Assembly: GCF_019599405.1 (NCBI RefSeq)
Contig: NZ_RKLQ01000001.1
Coordinates: 620,001 to 684,000, forward strand
Length of the DNA: 64,000 bases
Direction of reading: 5' to 3'
Origin: Haloarcula salinisoli
Lineage (GTDB): Archaea > Halobacteriota > Halobacteria > Halobacteriales > Haloarculaceae
Made by a program: the position numbers and the translations under genes. How positions within the stretch are numbered: the stretch's first letter is position 1; each line of letters opens with the position of its first letter. Below the pieces are notes generated by a model, which was given only the letters and a program-made list of their open reading frames with translations, made no database searches and was not told the origin of the DNA. Shown piece by piece: positions 24,816 to 34,612 of this stretch.

Positions 24816-26018
24816 ATGACCGAGCGGAATATCCACGTCGCCCCCGAGAGCGGACTCGCAGTCGAGGAGCAGAACGTCGAAATCGTCGAGCGGAAGGGTA
24901 TCGGCCACCCAGACTCCATCTGTGACGGGGTCGCAGAGAGCGTCTCCCGCGCGCTCGCACAGACCTACATCGACCGCTTCGGGAAAGTCCTGCACTACAA
25001 TACGGACGAAACACAGCTCGTCGCCGGCACCGCCGCGCCGGCCTACGGCGGCGGCGAGGTGCTCGAACCCATCTACCTGCTCGTGGTCGGTCGCGCGACC
25101 AAGACCTACGACGGCGAGCGCATCCCCGCCGAGACCATCGCCCTGCGCGCCGCCCGCGAGTATCTGGGCGAGAACTTCCCGCATCTCGATCTGGGAACCG
25201 ACATCGTCGTCGACGTGGAGTTCGGCGAGGGCTCTGGCGACCTCCAGACCGTCTTCGGCGAGGAAGAGGTCGTCCCGAACGCCAACGACACCAGCTACGG
25301 CGTCGGCCACGCGCCCTTCTCGGAGACCGAGCAGATCGTCGCCAACACCGAACGGTCGCTCACCGGTGAGTACGCCGCCGACAACCCCGTCGTCGGCCAG
25401 GACGTGAAGGTGATGGGCAAGCGCGAGGGTGACCACATCGACGTGACCGTCGCCGTCGCGATGGTCGACGAGTACGTCGGCGACTTAGACGAGTACAAAC
25501 AGGCCGTCGAAGACGTCCGGCACTACGTCGCCGACCTGGCGACGGAGTACACCGACCGCGACGTGAGCGTCCACGTCAACACCGCCGACGACTACGAGGA
25601 GGAGTCCATCTATCTCACGGTGACCGGGACCAGCGCCGAACAGGGCGACGACGGCTCCGTCGGTCGGGGCAACCGCGCCAACGGGCTCATCACGCCCAAC
25701 CGGCCGATGAGCATGGAAGCCACGTCGGGGAAGAACCCCGTCAACCACATCGGGAAGATATACAACCTCCTCTCGACGGAGATCGCCCAGTCGGTCGTCG
25801 CGGAGGTCGACGGCATCCGCCAGATTCAGATTCGCCTGCTCTCACAGATCGGCTCGCCCATCGACCAGCCCCACGTCGCCGACGCGATGGTCGTCACCGA
25901 CGAGGGCGTCGCCGTCGGGGACATCGAGGCGGAAGTCCGAGCCGCCATGGACGCGGAACTGGCCGACGTGACCGCCGTCACGCGCAAGGTCATCGAGGGC
26001 GAACTCTCGACGTTCTGA
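24816..26018 (+). CDS. mat: Methionine adenosyltransferase, archaeal type
   Basis: A 400-residue S-adenosylmethionine synthetase of the archaeal family, which shares little sequence with bacterial MetK. Visible conserved blocks are [21 protein letters not shown] near residues 22-42, [12 protein letters not shown], and the C-terminal [13 protein letters not shown]. It makes SAM from Met and ATP and so supplies fibrillarin and other methyltransferases. ATG 24816 is preceded by TAAGTTATAGG about 30 nt upstream. Confidence 0.96.
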   Translation: MTERNIHVAPESGLAVEEQNVEIVERKGIGHPDSICDGVAESVSRALAQTYIDRFGKVLHYNTDETQLVAGTAAPAYGGGEVLEPIYLLVVGRATKTYDGERIPAETIALRAAREYLGENFPHLDLGTDIVVDVEFGEGSGDLQTVFGEEEVVPNANDTSYGVGHAPFSETEQIVANTERSLTGEYAADNPVVGQDVKVMGKREGDHIDVTVAVAMVDEYVGDLDEYKQAVEDVRHYVADLATEYTDRDVSVHVNTADDYEEESIYLTVTGTSAEQGDDGSVGRGNRANGLITPNRPMSMEATSGKNPVNHIGKIYNLLSTEIAQSVVAEVDGIRQIQIRLLSQIGSPIDQPHVADAMVVTDEGVAVGDIEAEVRAAMDAELADVTAVTRKVIEGELSTF

Positions 26019-26211
26019 AGTGGTCGTGCGCTGACCCTACCGCTGCTCGCCCACGACATTCCATGGATGCCACCGACCGCGAAGCGGCGCCAGGGGCGCG
26101 TTTTCGGTCGGTATGGTCGGCAAAGCTGACGTGTGTCAACACATAACAAAGACTTCGGCGAACTGTTAGACGACACCGGTGGTGAGCCGTCACGTTCGCC
26201 GCCTGACAGCC

Positions 26212-26616
26212 ATGGCGACAGAGCAACCTCAGACAGACGTCGAACAGCAGATGACCGACACCTTCGGGCAGGTCCCGCCGCCACTGGGGACCATTCCCGA
26301 GGACGATGCGGCGAGCGAGTGGCCGTTCTTCGAGAAGTACACCGTCGGCGAGTCAGAGATTCCGGCGAAGTATCGCGAGCTGATGGGACTGGCAGTCGCG
26401 GCCAACATCAAGTGTCCCTACTGCGCGCACTTCCACCGCCACGCCGCACAGATGCACGGCGCGACCGACGCCGAACTCGAGGAGACGTACGCGCTGTCGA
26501 GTCTCACCTCGCGCTACAGCGCGATGCTCCACGCACAGGAGTACGACCTCGACCAGTTCAAAGTCGAGATAGCACAGATTTCCGACCACCTCCAGTCCGC
26601 GGCGGGCGAGGAATAG
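26212..26616 (+). CDS. Carboxymuconolactone decarboxylase (AhpD-like) family protein
   Basis: A 134-residue AhpD/CMD-fold protein. The signature is IPAKYRELMGLAVAANIKCPYCAHFHRHAAQMHGATDAEL: a CPYC redox pair followed by His, as in alkylhydroperoxidase AhpD-like proteins. It is probably a peroxidatic or thiol-disulfide enzyme in the cytoplasm. ATG 26212 is chosen as the start of the acidic N-terminus; an in-frame GTG lies 33 nt upstream. Confidence 0.9.
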   Translation: MATEQPQTDVEQQMTDTFGQVPPPLGTIPEDDAASEWPFFEKYTVGESEIPAKYRELMGLAVAANIKCPYCAHFHRHAAQMHGATDAELEETYALSSLTSRYSAMLHAQEYDLDQFKVEIAQISDHLQSAAGEE

Positions 26617-26665
26617 GTCGCTCGGCGAGCGACACCCCTTTACCTTCCTTCGGGCAACTCCGGGT

Positions 26666-27853
26666 ATGCACCCGCCCGAGGCCGACGTCGTGCTCGTGCG
26701 CCACGGCGAGCTGGGCGTCAAGAGCGAGCAGGTCCGCCGGAAGATGGAGGACCGCCTCGCACAGAACCTGCGGGCGATGTTCGACGCTCGCGGGCTCTCT
26801 GGCGATATCGAACGCCGGCGCAATCGCCTGTTCGTTCACACCGCCGAGCCGGACGCTGTCGCGGACGCGGCCGCCGACACGTTCGGCGTCGTCTCGGCCT
26901 CGCCGGCCCGCACCGTCGAGCCGACACTCGAGTCCATCGAGGCCGCCCTGGTGGCTGCGACCGAAGCGCACTACGACGGCGGCACGTTCGCCGTCGACGC
27001 CGCCCGTGCCGGCCCCAGCGACGCCCACCCCTTCGCCAGCACCGACATCGAGTCCGAGGGTGGCGCGGCCGTCTGGGACACGATCGAATCACTTAGCCAG
27101 GACCCAGCGGTCGACCTCGACGACCCCGACTTTCGGCTGTTCGTCGAGTGTCGCCAGGACGCGGCGTACGTCTTCCTGGAGAAGCGCGCGGGACCTGGCG
27201 GGCTCCCGCTGGGCACCCAGCGGCCGGTGGTCGCGCTGGTCAGCGGCGGTATCGACTCGCCCGTGGCCGCCTGGAAACTGATGGCGCGTGGCTGTCCCGT
27301 CGTCCCGGTGTACGTCGACCTGGGCGACTACGGCGGGCCGGACCACCGGGCGCGAGCGCGAGCGACCGTCGAGACCCTGGCGAGCTACGCACCGGGCGAG
27401 GAGATGGCTATGCACGTCGTCGATGCGGGTGCCGTAGTGGCCGACCTCGAAGCAGAGATGGGCGACCTGCGGATGCTCGCGCTGCGACGATATATGCTCG
27501 TGGCGGCCGAAGCCGTCGCCGAGTCGGAGCAGGCCGTCGGCGTTGTGACCGGCGAGGCAATCGGCCAGAAGTCGAGCCAGACGAGCGCGAATATCGCGGT
27601 GACCGACGCCGCGGCCTCGCTGCCGGTCCACCGGCCGCTGCTGGCGATGGACAAGGCCGACATCACGAACCTCGCCCGACGTATCGGCACCTTCGAGGAC
27701 GCCACGGTCGACACTGGCTGCAACCGGGTCGCCCCGGAGCTCCCCGAGACGAACGCCGACCTCTATGCGCTCCGAGCCGCCGAGCCGAGCGACCTCTTCG
27801 AGCGGGCGCGGGCCTGTGCCGAGGCCCGCGAGGTCGTCCTCATCGAAAGGTAA
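26666..27853 (+). CDS. thiI: tRNA 4-thiouridine synthase ThiI
   Basis: A 395-residue enzyme that adenylates and thiolates U8 of tRNA. A ferredoxin-like N-terminal region and THUMP domain span about residues 1-170. The PP-loop SGGIDSP is at 193-199. There is no C-terminal rhodanese domain, so the sulfur donor must be a different route, and thiazole synthesis is not implied. TGCNRVAPELPETNA in the C-terminal part is characteristic of the family. Confidence 0.93.
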   Translation: MHPPEADVVLVRHGELGVKSEQVRRKMEDRLAQNLRAMFDARGLSGDIERRRNRLFVHTAEPDAVADAAADTFGVVSASPARTVEPTLESIEAALVAATEAHYDGGTFAVDAARAGPSDAHPFASTDIESEGGAAVWDTIESLSQDPAVDLDDPDFRLFVECRQDAAYVFLEKRAGPGGLPLGTQRPVVALVSGGIDSPVAAWKLMARGCPVVPVYVDLGDYGGPDHRARARATVETLASYAPGEEMAMHVVDAGAVVADLEAEMGDLRMLALRRYMLVAAEAVAESEQAVGVVTGEAIGQKSSQTSANIAVTDAAASLPVHRPLLAMDKADITNLARRIGTFEDATVDTGCNRVAPELPETNADLYALRAAEPSDLFERARACAEAREVVLIER

Positions 27854-27880
27854 ATCTCCGGGGCGCTAGTGAGTCGGGGT

Positions 27881-28372
27881 ATGGCCCAGGTGTGTCTCGT
27901 CGGGAGCGACGACGTGAACCTCCGGTACGAGTTGCTCTCCCGGGAGACCGCGCGGAACGCACTGGTCACCTACGACCTGCGCGAGCCCTTCGAGAACACG
28001 CTCCAGCTGGAGACGGTGAGTCTGGGCGCGGCGGTCGCGCTACTCAACGACCTGAACTGGTATCTCGTCCGGTTTACCGACGCCGCCTTCGTGAAGGTTC
28101 CTTCCATCAGCGAGAGCGAGTGGCTCTCGCGGGAGCTCGCGACGGCGATACGCGACGACGAGGTCGCGCCCGACGAGACGGGGCGGTTCCTGATGGTCTA
28201 CGGCATCGAGGAGTCCGAGGTCGCCTCGGAGGAGGACGAGGAGCCGGCGTCACAGAAACTCGTCGAACCCATGCTGTTGACCCGCACCGGCGAGACAATT
28301 CCGGAGTACGACCTCCGTGAGGTGGCGGACACGCTCGTCGTACGCGTCACTGAGTCGGAGTTCGGTGCCTGA
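27881..28372 (+). CDS. DUF5804 family protein
   Basis: A 163-residue haloarchaeal protein of the DUF5804 type, with MAQVCLVGSDDVNLRYELLSRETARNALVTYDLREPFENTL-like N-terminus. The C-terminal quarter is acidic (ESEVASEEDEEPAS) and ends in a short beta-rich segment. No catalytic motif or membrane segment is visible and the role is unknown. It begins 27 nt after thiI, so it may be co-transcribed with it. Confidence 0.78.
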   Translation: MAQVCLVGSDDVNLRYELLSRETARNALVTYDLREPFENTLQLETVSLGAAVALLNDLNWYLVRFTDAAFVKVPSISESEWLSRELATAIRDDEVAPDETGRFLMVYGIEESEVASEEDEEPASQKLVEPMLLTRTGETIPEYDLREVADTLVVRVTESEFGA

Positions 28373-28602
28373 AAGACGGGTGCCACGCTGCCCCTCCCCT
28401 TCGCCACGACGAGTGTGTCAGAGGCATTGCCGTGACGACTGGACAGGTGTGTGCGAGCGCTGCGGCGGCCCACCCGCTTGAGACGTGGACTGCTGGACTG
28501 AAATACCGACCTGTCGGGAGAATTCCCACCTGCTGAACATCCGGCCACAACCTGGCGACCGAACCGGAACATCCATTCCACACTGGTAATTATTCGTTAT
28601 AT

Positions 28603-29364
28603 ATGCCGCCGGCGAAGAACCACGCGGGCGTCGTCGCGAAACGACAGGATGTCCTCGCGGTCCTCGAGACCGGGATGCGGAAACCGGAGCTCGTCGACCA
28701 GCTCTCGCTGTCCCGGTCGACGGTCGACAGAGCTATCGACGAACTCCAGCAGGCCAGCCTCGTCGAACGCGACGGGAGCCACTACGTGACCACGTACGCC
28801 GGGCGGGAGTCGCTCGCGGCCTACGAGGGGTATCTCGACCGACTCGACGCGCTGGCTGAGGCCCAGCCGGTGCTGTCGGCGTTGCCGCCTGACCTCGACA
28901 TCGACCCGGCCGTCCTGGAGGGTGCCCAGGTCGTCGAGTCGACGCCAGAGGCACCAGAAGCACCGATGGAGGCCAACATGGAGTACGTCACGGGAGCGAC
29001 GCGCTTCCAGGGAACCGGCCCGACCGTGCTCCCGCGACACTTCGAGTTGATGCGGGACCTGGTCGAACAGGGGACCGAGACCGAACTCGTGCTGACCGAG
29101 TCGGTCCTCGGGGCGCTGACCGATACATACGCCGACGACTTCGAAGCGCTGTCCGTCACCGAGGAGCTGTCGCTTTACGTGACAGACGAGGCGATGTCCT
29201 TCGCCGTCTGGACGGCGGAGTCGCCCGACCGGACCGGCAGTGGCATCGTCGTCTACGACGACACCGGCGTGGCCGGCGTCATCAACAACGACACCCAGGC
29301 GATGAACGAGTGGGCCCAATCCGTCTACGAGCGGTACAAGGCCGACGCCGAACAGGTGTTCTAG
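28603..29364 (+). CDS. Winged-helix regulator, FilR1-domain type
   Basis: A 253-residue regulator. Residues 8-70 form a winged HTH (QDVLAVLETGMRKPELVDQLSLSRSTVDRAIDELQQASLVER). The C-terminal 150 residues match the FilR1-like ligand domain, seen as YVTGATRFQGTGPTVLPRHFELMRDLVEQGTETELVLTESVL. The final QSVYERYKADAEQVF helix is typical. It is convergent with cysK and the two stop codons share the palindrome CTAG at 29361-29364, so the coding regions overlap by 4 nt. Confidence 0.85.
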   Translation: MPPAKNHAGVVAKRQDVLAVLETGMRKPELVDQLSLSRSTVDRAIDELQQASLVERDGSHYVTTYAGRESLAAYEGYLDRLDALAEAQPVLSALPPDLDIDPAVLEGAQVVESTPEAPEAPMEANMEYVTGATRFQGTGPTVLPRHFELMRDLVEQGTETELVLTESVLGALTDTYADDFEALSVTEELSLYVTDEAMSFAVWTAESPDRTGSGIVVYDDTGVAGVINNDTQAMNEWAQSVYERYKADAEQVF

Positions 29365-30284
29365 TCGAACATCCCGGTCGACATGTACCGCTCGCCGCTG
29401 TCCCAGTAGACGGTGACGACGAGCGGGTCCGCGACGCCGTCGTCCAGTAGTTCTCCGGCCACCTCGCGGGCGGCGAGGTTCGACGCACCGGAGGACTGGC
29501 CCACGAGGATACCCTCCTCGCGGGCGAGGCGGCGACACTCGGCCTCGGCGTCGTCCAGTTCCACGGTCCTGACGTCGTCGAGCAGGTCCACGTCGAGGTT
29601 GTCGCTGATAAAGCCCGGCCCCATCCCCTGGAAGCTGTCCTCGCCGGTGCCCGGCTCCATCCCCGAGAGGACGGCGTTGCCCGCCGGTTCGACGGCGACG
29701 ATGTCTATCTCTGGAAATTCCTCGCGGAGTCGGCGCCCGGTCCCCGTAATCGTGCCGCCGGTGCCGACACCGGCGACGAGCGCGTCGACGGTCCGGTCCC
29801 CCACCTGCTCGATGACCTCCTCGCCCGTGGTTTCGTAGTGGGCCCGCGGGTTCGCCGGGTTCTCGAACTGGCGCAACTGGACGTGGCCGTCGCGGTCGGT
29901 CAGTTCGTCGGCACGCTCTTTCGCGGCTGTGATGTCGCCCTCGACCAGTTCGATATCGGCGCCGTAGGCTTTCATTATCTGACGGCGTTCGGGCGACTTC
30001 GAGGACGGCATCACCAGCACCACGTCGTACCCTTTCGCCGCGCCGACCATCGCCATCCCGATGCCGGTGTTGCCGCTGGTCGGTTCCACGAGCGTGTCGC
30101 CCGGGCTGATGACTCCCTCGCGCTCGGCTCGTTCTATCATGAACCGCGCCGGCCGGTCCTTCGCGGAGCCGCCCGGGTTGAACGACTCGACCTTCGCGGC
30201 CACGGTCGCCCCCTCGGGCGCGGCGACCGACACCAGCGGCGAGCCGATGGTCTCGACGATAGAGTCGCTGAGTGACTCGTGCAT
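29361..30284 (-). CDS. cysK: Cysteine synthase (O-acetylserine sulfhydrylase type)
   Basis: A 307-residue PLP enzyme. Lys42 in NPGGSAKDRPA forms the Schiff base. TSGNTGIGMAMV binds the substrate carboxylate, and GVGTGGTITGTG binds the phosphate. The C-terminal segment GQSSGASN is conserved. It would make cysteine from O-acetylserine and sulfide, feeding gamma-glutamylcysteine and SAM routes in this window. It could also be a cystathionine beta-synthase-like enzyme without a CBS domain; CysK is the simpler reading. Confidence 0.93.
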   Translation of the reverse strand: MHESLSDSIVETIGSPLVSVAAPEGATVAAKVESFNPGGSAKDRPARFMIERAEREGVISPGDTLVEPTSGNTGIGMAMVGAAKGYDVVLVMPSSKSPERRQIMKAYGADIELVEGDITAAKERADELTDRDGHVQLRQFENPANPRAHYETTGEEVIEQVGDRTVDALVAGVGTGGTITGTGRRLREEFPEIDIVAVEPAGNAVLSGMEPGTGEDSFQGMGPGFISDNLDVDLLDDVRTVELDDAEAECRRLAREEGILVGQSSGASNLAAREVAGELLDDGVADPLVVTVYWDSGERYMSTGMFD

Positions 30285-30393
30285 TGCCCGCGGCTACGCC
30301 GTCGCCGGTTAAAACCCCCCGTGGAACCGCCAAACCCGTGGGGGAGTCGCGAGTGGCGGCAGTTCTTTCCGACAGCGAGGCGAACTGCCACCT

Positions 30394-30828
30394 ATGAGCG
30401 GTGCCGTCTCCGAGGCGTACGTCGCGGCGATACAGCACGACCTGGCAGACCTCGACGGGGCGGAGACGCTCGTCGGCGTGGTCCGGGAGCCCGCTGGTTG
30501 GTTCCACGCGACGGTCGACGAGAACCAGCCCGAACTGGGTCCGCCGACGGACCTGCTCGCGGAGACGAAACAGCGCGCCGAGGACCTACAGATGCAGGGC
30601 CTCTGTGAGGAAGGTGCCCACAACGCCGCCTGGGACGAGACGGATTTCGAGTCCCGGTATCTGGCCCATCTTGACGACGACGAGGACGCCCAGCGGGCAC
30701 TCGAAGAGCTGGCGGCCCGCGTCGCCGATGGTGAAGACGTCGCTCTCGTCTGCTTCGAGGGCGACCGCAAGCGCTGTCACCGGACACTCCTTCGGGGCCG
30801 ACTCCTGGACCGACTCGAGACGGCTTAG
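30394..30828 (+). CDS. DUF488 family protein
   Basis: A 144-residue protein with the DUF488 signature near the C-terminus: VALVCFEGDRKRCHRTLLRGRL, including the conserved Cys, Glu and CHR. The N-terminal half is more divergent than in typical members. Function unknown. It is on the opposite strand from cysK and followed closely by the thioredoxin-like gene. Confidence 0.85.
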   Translation: MSGAVSEAYVAAIQHDLADLDGAETLVGVVREPAGWFHATVDENQPELGPPTDLLAETKQRAEDLQMQGLCEEGAHNAAWDETDFESRYLAHLDDDEDAQRALEELAARVADGEDVALVCFEGDRKRCHRTLLRGRLLDRLETA

Positions 30829-30869
30829 CAGTCGGGAGGTTCAAGCCAGTTGCACCGTTACTGGCGGCC

Positions 30870-31262
30870 ATGAGCGAAACCGGCCACCTCGAAACGATGG
30901 AACCGAACCCGGTCTGGGTACAGGACGCCTACGCCGACACGGTCGACCTCCTCTCCCGATACCGGACCGAGCTGGACTACCACATCTGGGGCGGCGACTG
31001 GTGCAAGGACTGTCGGGCCCAGCTGCCCGACTTCGGCGCGGCGCTGGACGCGGCGGAAATTCCCGACAACCGTATCCACCACTACCCGACCGAAAAGGAA
31101 GAGGACGGTTCGAAGACCGGTCCCGGCGTGGAGGAGTACGGTATCGAGTACATCCCGACCGTCGTCGTCGAGCACGACGGCGAGGAGATCGCACGCTTCG
31201 TCGAGGAGGAGCGGGTACCTATCGCCGTCTATCTCGCCGACGAAATCGAGTCGGCACTCTGA
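30870..31262 (+). CDS. Thioredoxin-fold protein with WCKDC active site
   Basis: A 130-residue thioredoxin-like protein. The redox motif is WCKDC (Trp-Cys-Lys-Asp-Cys) in GGDWCKDCRAQLPDF. The cis-proline region is YIPTVVVEHDGEEIARFVE. It has no signal peptide. The WCxDC type differs from classical WCGPC and suggests specialised thiol partners. It may be in one unit with the DUF488 gene (41 nt apart). Confidence 0.9.
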   Translation: MSETGHLETMEPNPVWVQDAYADTVDLLSRYRTELDYHIWGGDWCKDCRAQLPDFGAALDAAEIPDNRIHHYPTEKEEDGSKTGPGVEEYGIEYIPTVVVEHDGEEIARFVEEERVPIAVYLADEIESAL

Positions 31263-31301
31263 GCCGGCAGGATGCTCCGTCTGTGGCGCAGCGCCACACG
31301 T

Positions 31302-31311
31302 ACTTTTACTT
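31302..31311 (+). promoter_or_regulatory. TATA-like box for the 2-hydroxyacid dehydrogenase
   Basis: ACTTTTACTT lies about 23-32 nt before ATG 31334, supporting this start and a separate transcript. Confidence 0.55.
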
Positions 31312-31333
31312 CTCCCCCGCGCGGAGATGTTAT

Positions 31334-32311
31334 ATGGCTGAAACTTGGGCCGTACTGGTTCCGGAGCAGATAGACCCGTCCGGACCGGAGTCGATAGCCG
31401 ACTTCGCCGACTGTACCGGTATGGACGAGTACGACAGCGTCGACGCTGCACTGGACGATATCGCCAGCTACGACGCCGTCATCGTCAGAGTCGCCGAACT
31501 CGACGCCGACGTCATCGACCGGGCCGACCGGTTACAGATTATCGCCAAACACGGGGCCGGGCTGGACAACGTCGACATCGAGGCGGCCTCCGAGCGGGGT
31601 ATCGTGGTCTGTAACACACCCGGCGCGAACTCACGCTCGGTCGCGGAACACGCGATGTCGCTCCTGTTCGCACTGCGGCGCAACCACCGGGGCGCTGACC
31701 GGCACGTCCGGGGCGGCGGCTGGGACCGCGGGGCCTACACCGGCCGGGAGCTGACCGGGAACACGCTGGGTCTGTTCGGCTTCGGTGCCATCGCCAGAGA
31801 GACCTCGGACCTGGCTCACGGCATCGGTCAGGAGGTGCTCATGTTCGACCCGTACGTCCCCGACGACGACGTCCCGGCGCGGGTCGAGCGGGTCACCGAT
31901 TTCGGTGAGTTGTTCGCCCGGTCGGACGCGGTGAGCGTCCACGCACCGCTGACCCAGGAGACCCGACACGCTATCTCGACCGATGAACTGGCGGCGCTGG
32001 GCGAGCACGGCATCCTCATCAACACCGCCCGGGGGCCGATTGTCGACGAAGATGCGCTCCTGGAGGCGCTCGAGACCGACACCCTGGGCGCTGCGGGGCT
32101 GGATACGTTCGCCGAGGAGCCACCGGCGGACGACCACCCGCTGTTCGACCGGGACGACGTCCTCCTGACCCCCCACGTCGGCGGGGTCACCGAGGAAGCG
32201 CTGGCCCGAATGAGCCAGCGGGCCGCCGCAAACGTCCGGACCGTCCACGACGGCGGCGTGCCCCCGTCGACGGTGAACCGAGACGCCCTCGCGGACGAGG
32301 TCACGGAGTAA
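31334..32311 (+). CDS. D-2-hydroxyacid dehydrogenase, phosphoglycerate dehydrogenase-like
   Basis: A 325-residue NAD-dependent dehydrogenase. The Rossmann motif is LGLFGFGAIARETSDLA. The catalytic triad is visible as Arg in LINTARGPIVDE's upstream strand region, Glu in FAEEPPADDHPL and His in LLTPHVGGVTEEA. AKHGAGLDNVDIEAASERGI fits the SerA/2-hydroxyacid group. There is no C-terminal ACT domain, so it is shorter than classical SerA and its substrate is open. Confidence 0.9.
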   Translation: MAETWAVLVPEQIDPSGPESIADFADCTGMDEYDSVDAALDDIASYDAVIVRVAELDADVIDRADRLQIIAKHGAGLDNVDIEAASERGIVVCNTPGANSRSVAEHAMSLLFALRRNHRGADRHVRGGGWDRGAYTGRELTGNTLGLFGFGAIARETSDLAHGIGQEVLMFDPYVPDDDVPARVERVTDFGELFARSDAVSVHAPLTQETRHAISTDELAALGEHGILINTARGPIVDEDALLEALETDTLGAAGLDTFAEEPPADDHPLFDRDDVLLTPHVGGVTEEALARMSQRAAANVRTVHDGGVPPSTVNRDALADEVTE

Positions 32312-32351
32312 CCACCAGCGCCGCCGCTTGCTCGGCCCCCGGCGCGATGTC

Positions 32352-32660
32352 TCACCCCTCCCCGACACTCTCGGCGCGCCAGTTCCCGAACGCGTCGAGG
32401 ATATCGCTCTCGTCGAACCGTTCGATACACGGGACCTCGGAGGGGTGGAGGTCGACGACACGGTCGCGGAGGGCGGCGTATCGCTCGTCGGTCGTCTTCG
32501 CCAGGAGGACCGCCTCTTCGTCGGTGAGTACCTCGCCGTCCCAGCGATAGACGGAGTCACAGGCGAGGCGGTTTACACACGCCGCCAGTCGCTCCTCGAC
32601 GAGTGTGCGGGCAATCTCCGGGGCCACGTCCCGTGGTGCCGTAATGTAGACAGTCGGCAT
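32352..32660 (-). CDS. cutA: Divalent cation tolerance protein CutA
   Basis: A 102-residue CutA1 family protein. The core is VYITAPRDVAPEIARTLVEERLAACVNRL, followed by VYRWDGEVLTDEEAVLLAKTTDERY and HPSEVPCI. These match the trimeric ferredoxin-like fold. The link to metal tolerance is known from bacteria; the archaeal role is not established. ATG 32660 is the natural start (MPTVYITAP). It is convergent with the 2-hydroxyacid dehydrogenase. Confidence 0.94.
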   Translation of the reverse strand: MPTVYITAPRDVAPEIARTLVEERLAACVNRLACDSVYRWDGEVLTDEEAVLLAKTTDERYAALRDRVVDLHPSEVPCIERFDESDILDAFGNWRAESVGEG

Positions 32661-32805
32661 ACTGACGGCAACGGGGGGCTGGGGAATCAGGCTAGGGTTG
32701 TCTGACTCGTGACGGTATCGGACCCGAGCCAGCGGACAGGGGGTCGCCAGCGAACTCCAGGAACCCGAGGAACTATCACACACAACGTGAGTGTATATGG
32801 AGAGT

Positions 32806-34602
32806 ATGGGTGATGCGATTCGTATTCTCCACGTCGACGACGACCCCGATTTCGCCGACGTGACAGCCGAATTTCTCCAGCGCGGGGACGACCGCTTCAC
32901 TATCGAGACCGCCCTGGGCGGGGCCGATGGACTGGCCCGACTCACGCCGGCGGTCGACTGTATCATCTCCGATTACGAGATGCCCGGGATGGACGGCCTC
33001 GAGTTCCTCGAAGCCGTCCGTGAGGACCACCCCGACCTCCCGTTTATCCTCTTTACCGGCAAGGGGAGCGAGGAAGTCGCGAGCGAGGCGCTCACCCTCG
33101 GGGCGACGGATTATCTCCAGAAAGCGACCGGGACGGACCAGTACGAACTCCTCGCGAACCGGGTCAGTCGGGCAGTGGCGCAGTTTCGCGCGGAGCGGGA
33201 GCTGGAACGGAAGAACGTACTGCTGGAGAAGACCCAGGACCTCGCCGACGTGGGGGCCTGGGAGTACGACCCCCGGGCGGACGCGGCGTACTTCACCGAC
33301 CAGGTGTACGAGATCTACGGCGTCGATACAGATTACAAGCCCGACCCCGAACAGGACATCGAACGGTTCTACCACCCGGACGACCGTGAAACCGTTCGCG
33401 ACGCCGTGGCAGGGGCCTTAGAGGACGGCGAGCCGTACGATATCGAGGTCCGCATCATCGCGGCGGACGGCACCGAAAAGTGGGTGCGTACGCGGGCCGA
33501 CCCGCAGTTCGAGAACGGCACCTGCAAACGTGTCCGGGGGACGATACGGGACATCACCGAACGCAAGGAACGGGAACAGAACATCGCACAGACCAAAGAG
33601 TGGTATCAGACGCTGCTGGACGGCGCCCCGGACGCGGTCTTCGTCGCTGACGCCGACTCCGGCGAAATCCGCGAGACCAACCAGGCGGCGACACGGCTGC
33701 TCGGCCGGTCTCGCGAGGAGATTGTCGGGCTCGACCAGACGGCGCTCCATCCTCCAGAGAAGGCCGGGGAGTACGCCGACGTGTTCAGTGAACACGTCGG
33801 TGCTGACGGTGGCCGTGACGAGACGCTCGGGGAGCAGGTCGAACTCGCCGTCGTCGACACGGACGGCGAGCAGATACCTGTAGAGATCAACGCCCAGACC
33901 GTCGAAATCGACGGGGAGGAGTACAATCAGGGGTACTTCCGCGATATCTCGGCCCGGAAGGAGCGCGAACGCGAACTCAGGCGGCAGAACGACCGTCTCG
34001 ACGAGTTCGTGACGGTGGTGAGCCACGACCTCCGGAACCCGCTCCGGACGCTTTCGGCGTCACTGGACCTCATCGAGACCGACGACGAAGAGTCACTCGA
34101 ACGCTGTCACGACACCGTGGCTCGGATGGAGCGGCTCATCGATAATCTGGTGAACCTCGCGCGACACGGTGAGACGGACTCCGAGCCAGCGCCGGTCCGG
34201 CTTCCGGACCTTGCCAGGGCGTCTGCCCGGACGACCGGGGTGTCTGCGGACGCACTCTCAGTGACGACGGACGCGACCATCGTCGCCGAGGAATCCCGTC
34301 TCAGACACCTGTTCGAGAACCTCTTTGCCAACGCAATCAGCCACGGCGGTCAGGACGTCTCGATTACCGTCGGCCGCCTCGACGACGGCTTCTACGTGGC
34401 CGACGACGGGTCGGGCATTCCCGTGGCCGAACGCGACCGCGTCTTCAGAGTCGGCTACTCGACGAGTGGCGAAGGAACCGGCTTCGGACTGAACATCGTC
34501 AAGCAGGTGGCCGAGGCACACGGCTGGTCGATTCGGGCGACGGCGAGTGCTGAGGGGGGCGCCCGCTTCGAGATTACCGGCGTCGAGTTCACGGCGGACT
34601 GA
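32806..34602 (+). CDS. Hybrid sensor: receiver-PAS-PAS histidine kinase
   Basis: A 598-residue soluble signalling protein. The N-terminal receiver domain has Asp56 (SDYEMPGMDG) as phospho-acceptor and Lys86 (FTGKG). Two PAS domains follow at about 145-255 and 262-385, each ending in a DI-type linker. The HisKA H-box SHDLRNPL has His407. The HATPase domain has NLFANAISHG, DDGSGIP and GFGLNIV. A receiver in front of the kinase is common in haloarchaea. Start ATG 32806 is preferred; ATG 32797 is also in frame. Confidence 0.92.
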   Translation: MGDAIRILHVDDDPDFADVTAEFLQRGDDRFTIETALGGADGLARLTPAVDCIISDYEMPGMDGLEFLEAVREDHPDLPFILFTGKGSEEVASEALTLGATDYLQKATGTDQYELLANRVSRAVAQFRAERELERKNVLLEKTQDLADVGAWEYDPRADAAYFTDQVYEIYGVDTDYKPDPEQDIERFYHPDDRETVRDAVAGALEDGEPYDIEVRIIAADGTEKWVRTRADPQFENGTCKRVRGTIRDITERKEREQNIAQTKEWYQTLLDGAPDAVFVADADSGEIRETNQAATRLLGRSREEIVGLDQTALHPPEKAGEYADVFSEHVGADGGRDETLGEQVELAVVDTDGEQIPVEINAQTVEIDGEEYNQGYFRDISARKERERELRRQNDRLDEFVTVVSHDLRNPLRTLSASLDLIETDDEESLERCHDTVARMERLIDNLVNLARHGETDSEPAPVRLPDLARASARTTGVSADALSVTTDATIVAEESRLRHLFENLFANAISHGGQDVSITVGRLDDGFYVADDGSGIPVAERDRVFRVGYSTSGEGTGFGLNIVKQVAEAHGWSIRATASAEGGARFEITGVEFTAD

Positions 34603-34612
34603 CTGGCGCGGC

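Noticed and set aside
26133..27281. A 382-codon plus-strand frame across the AhpD-like and thiI genes
   Set aside because: It is out of frame with two well-recognised genes and has Arg/Pro/Ser-rich composition typical of shadow frames in GC-rich DNA.
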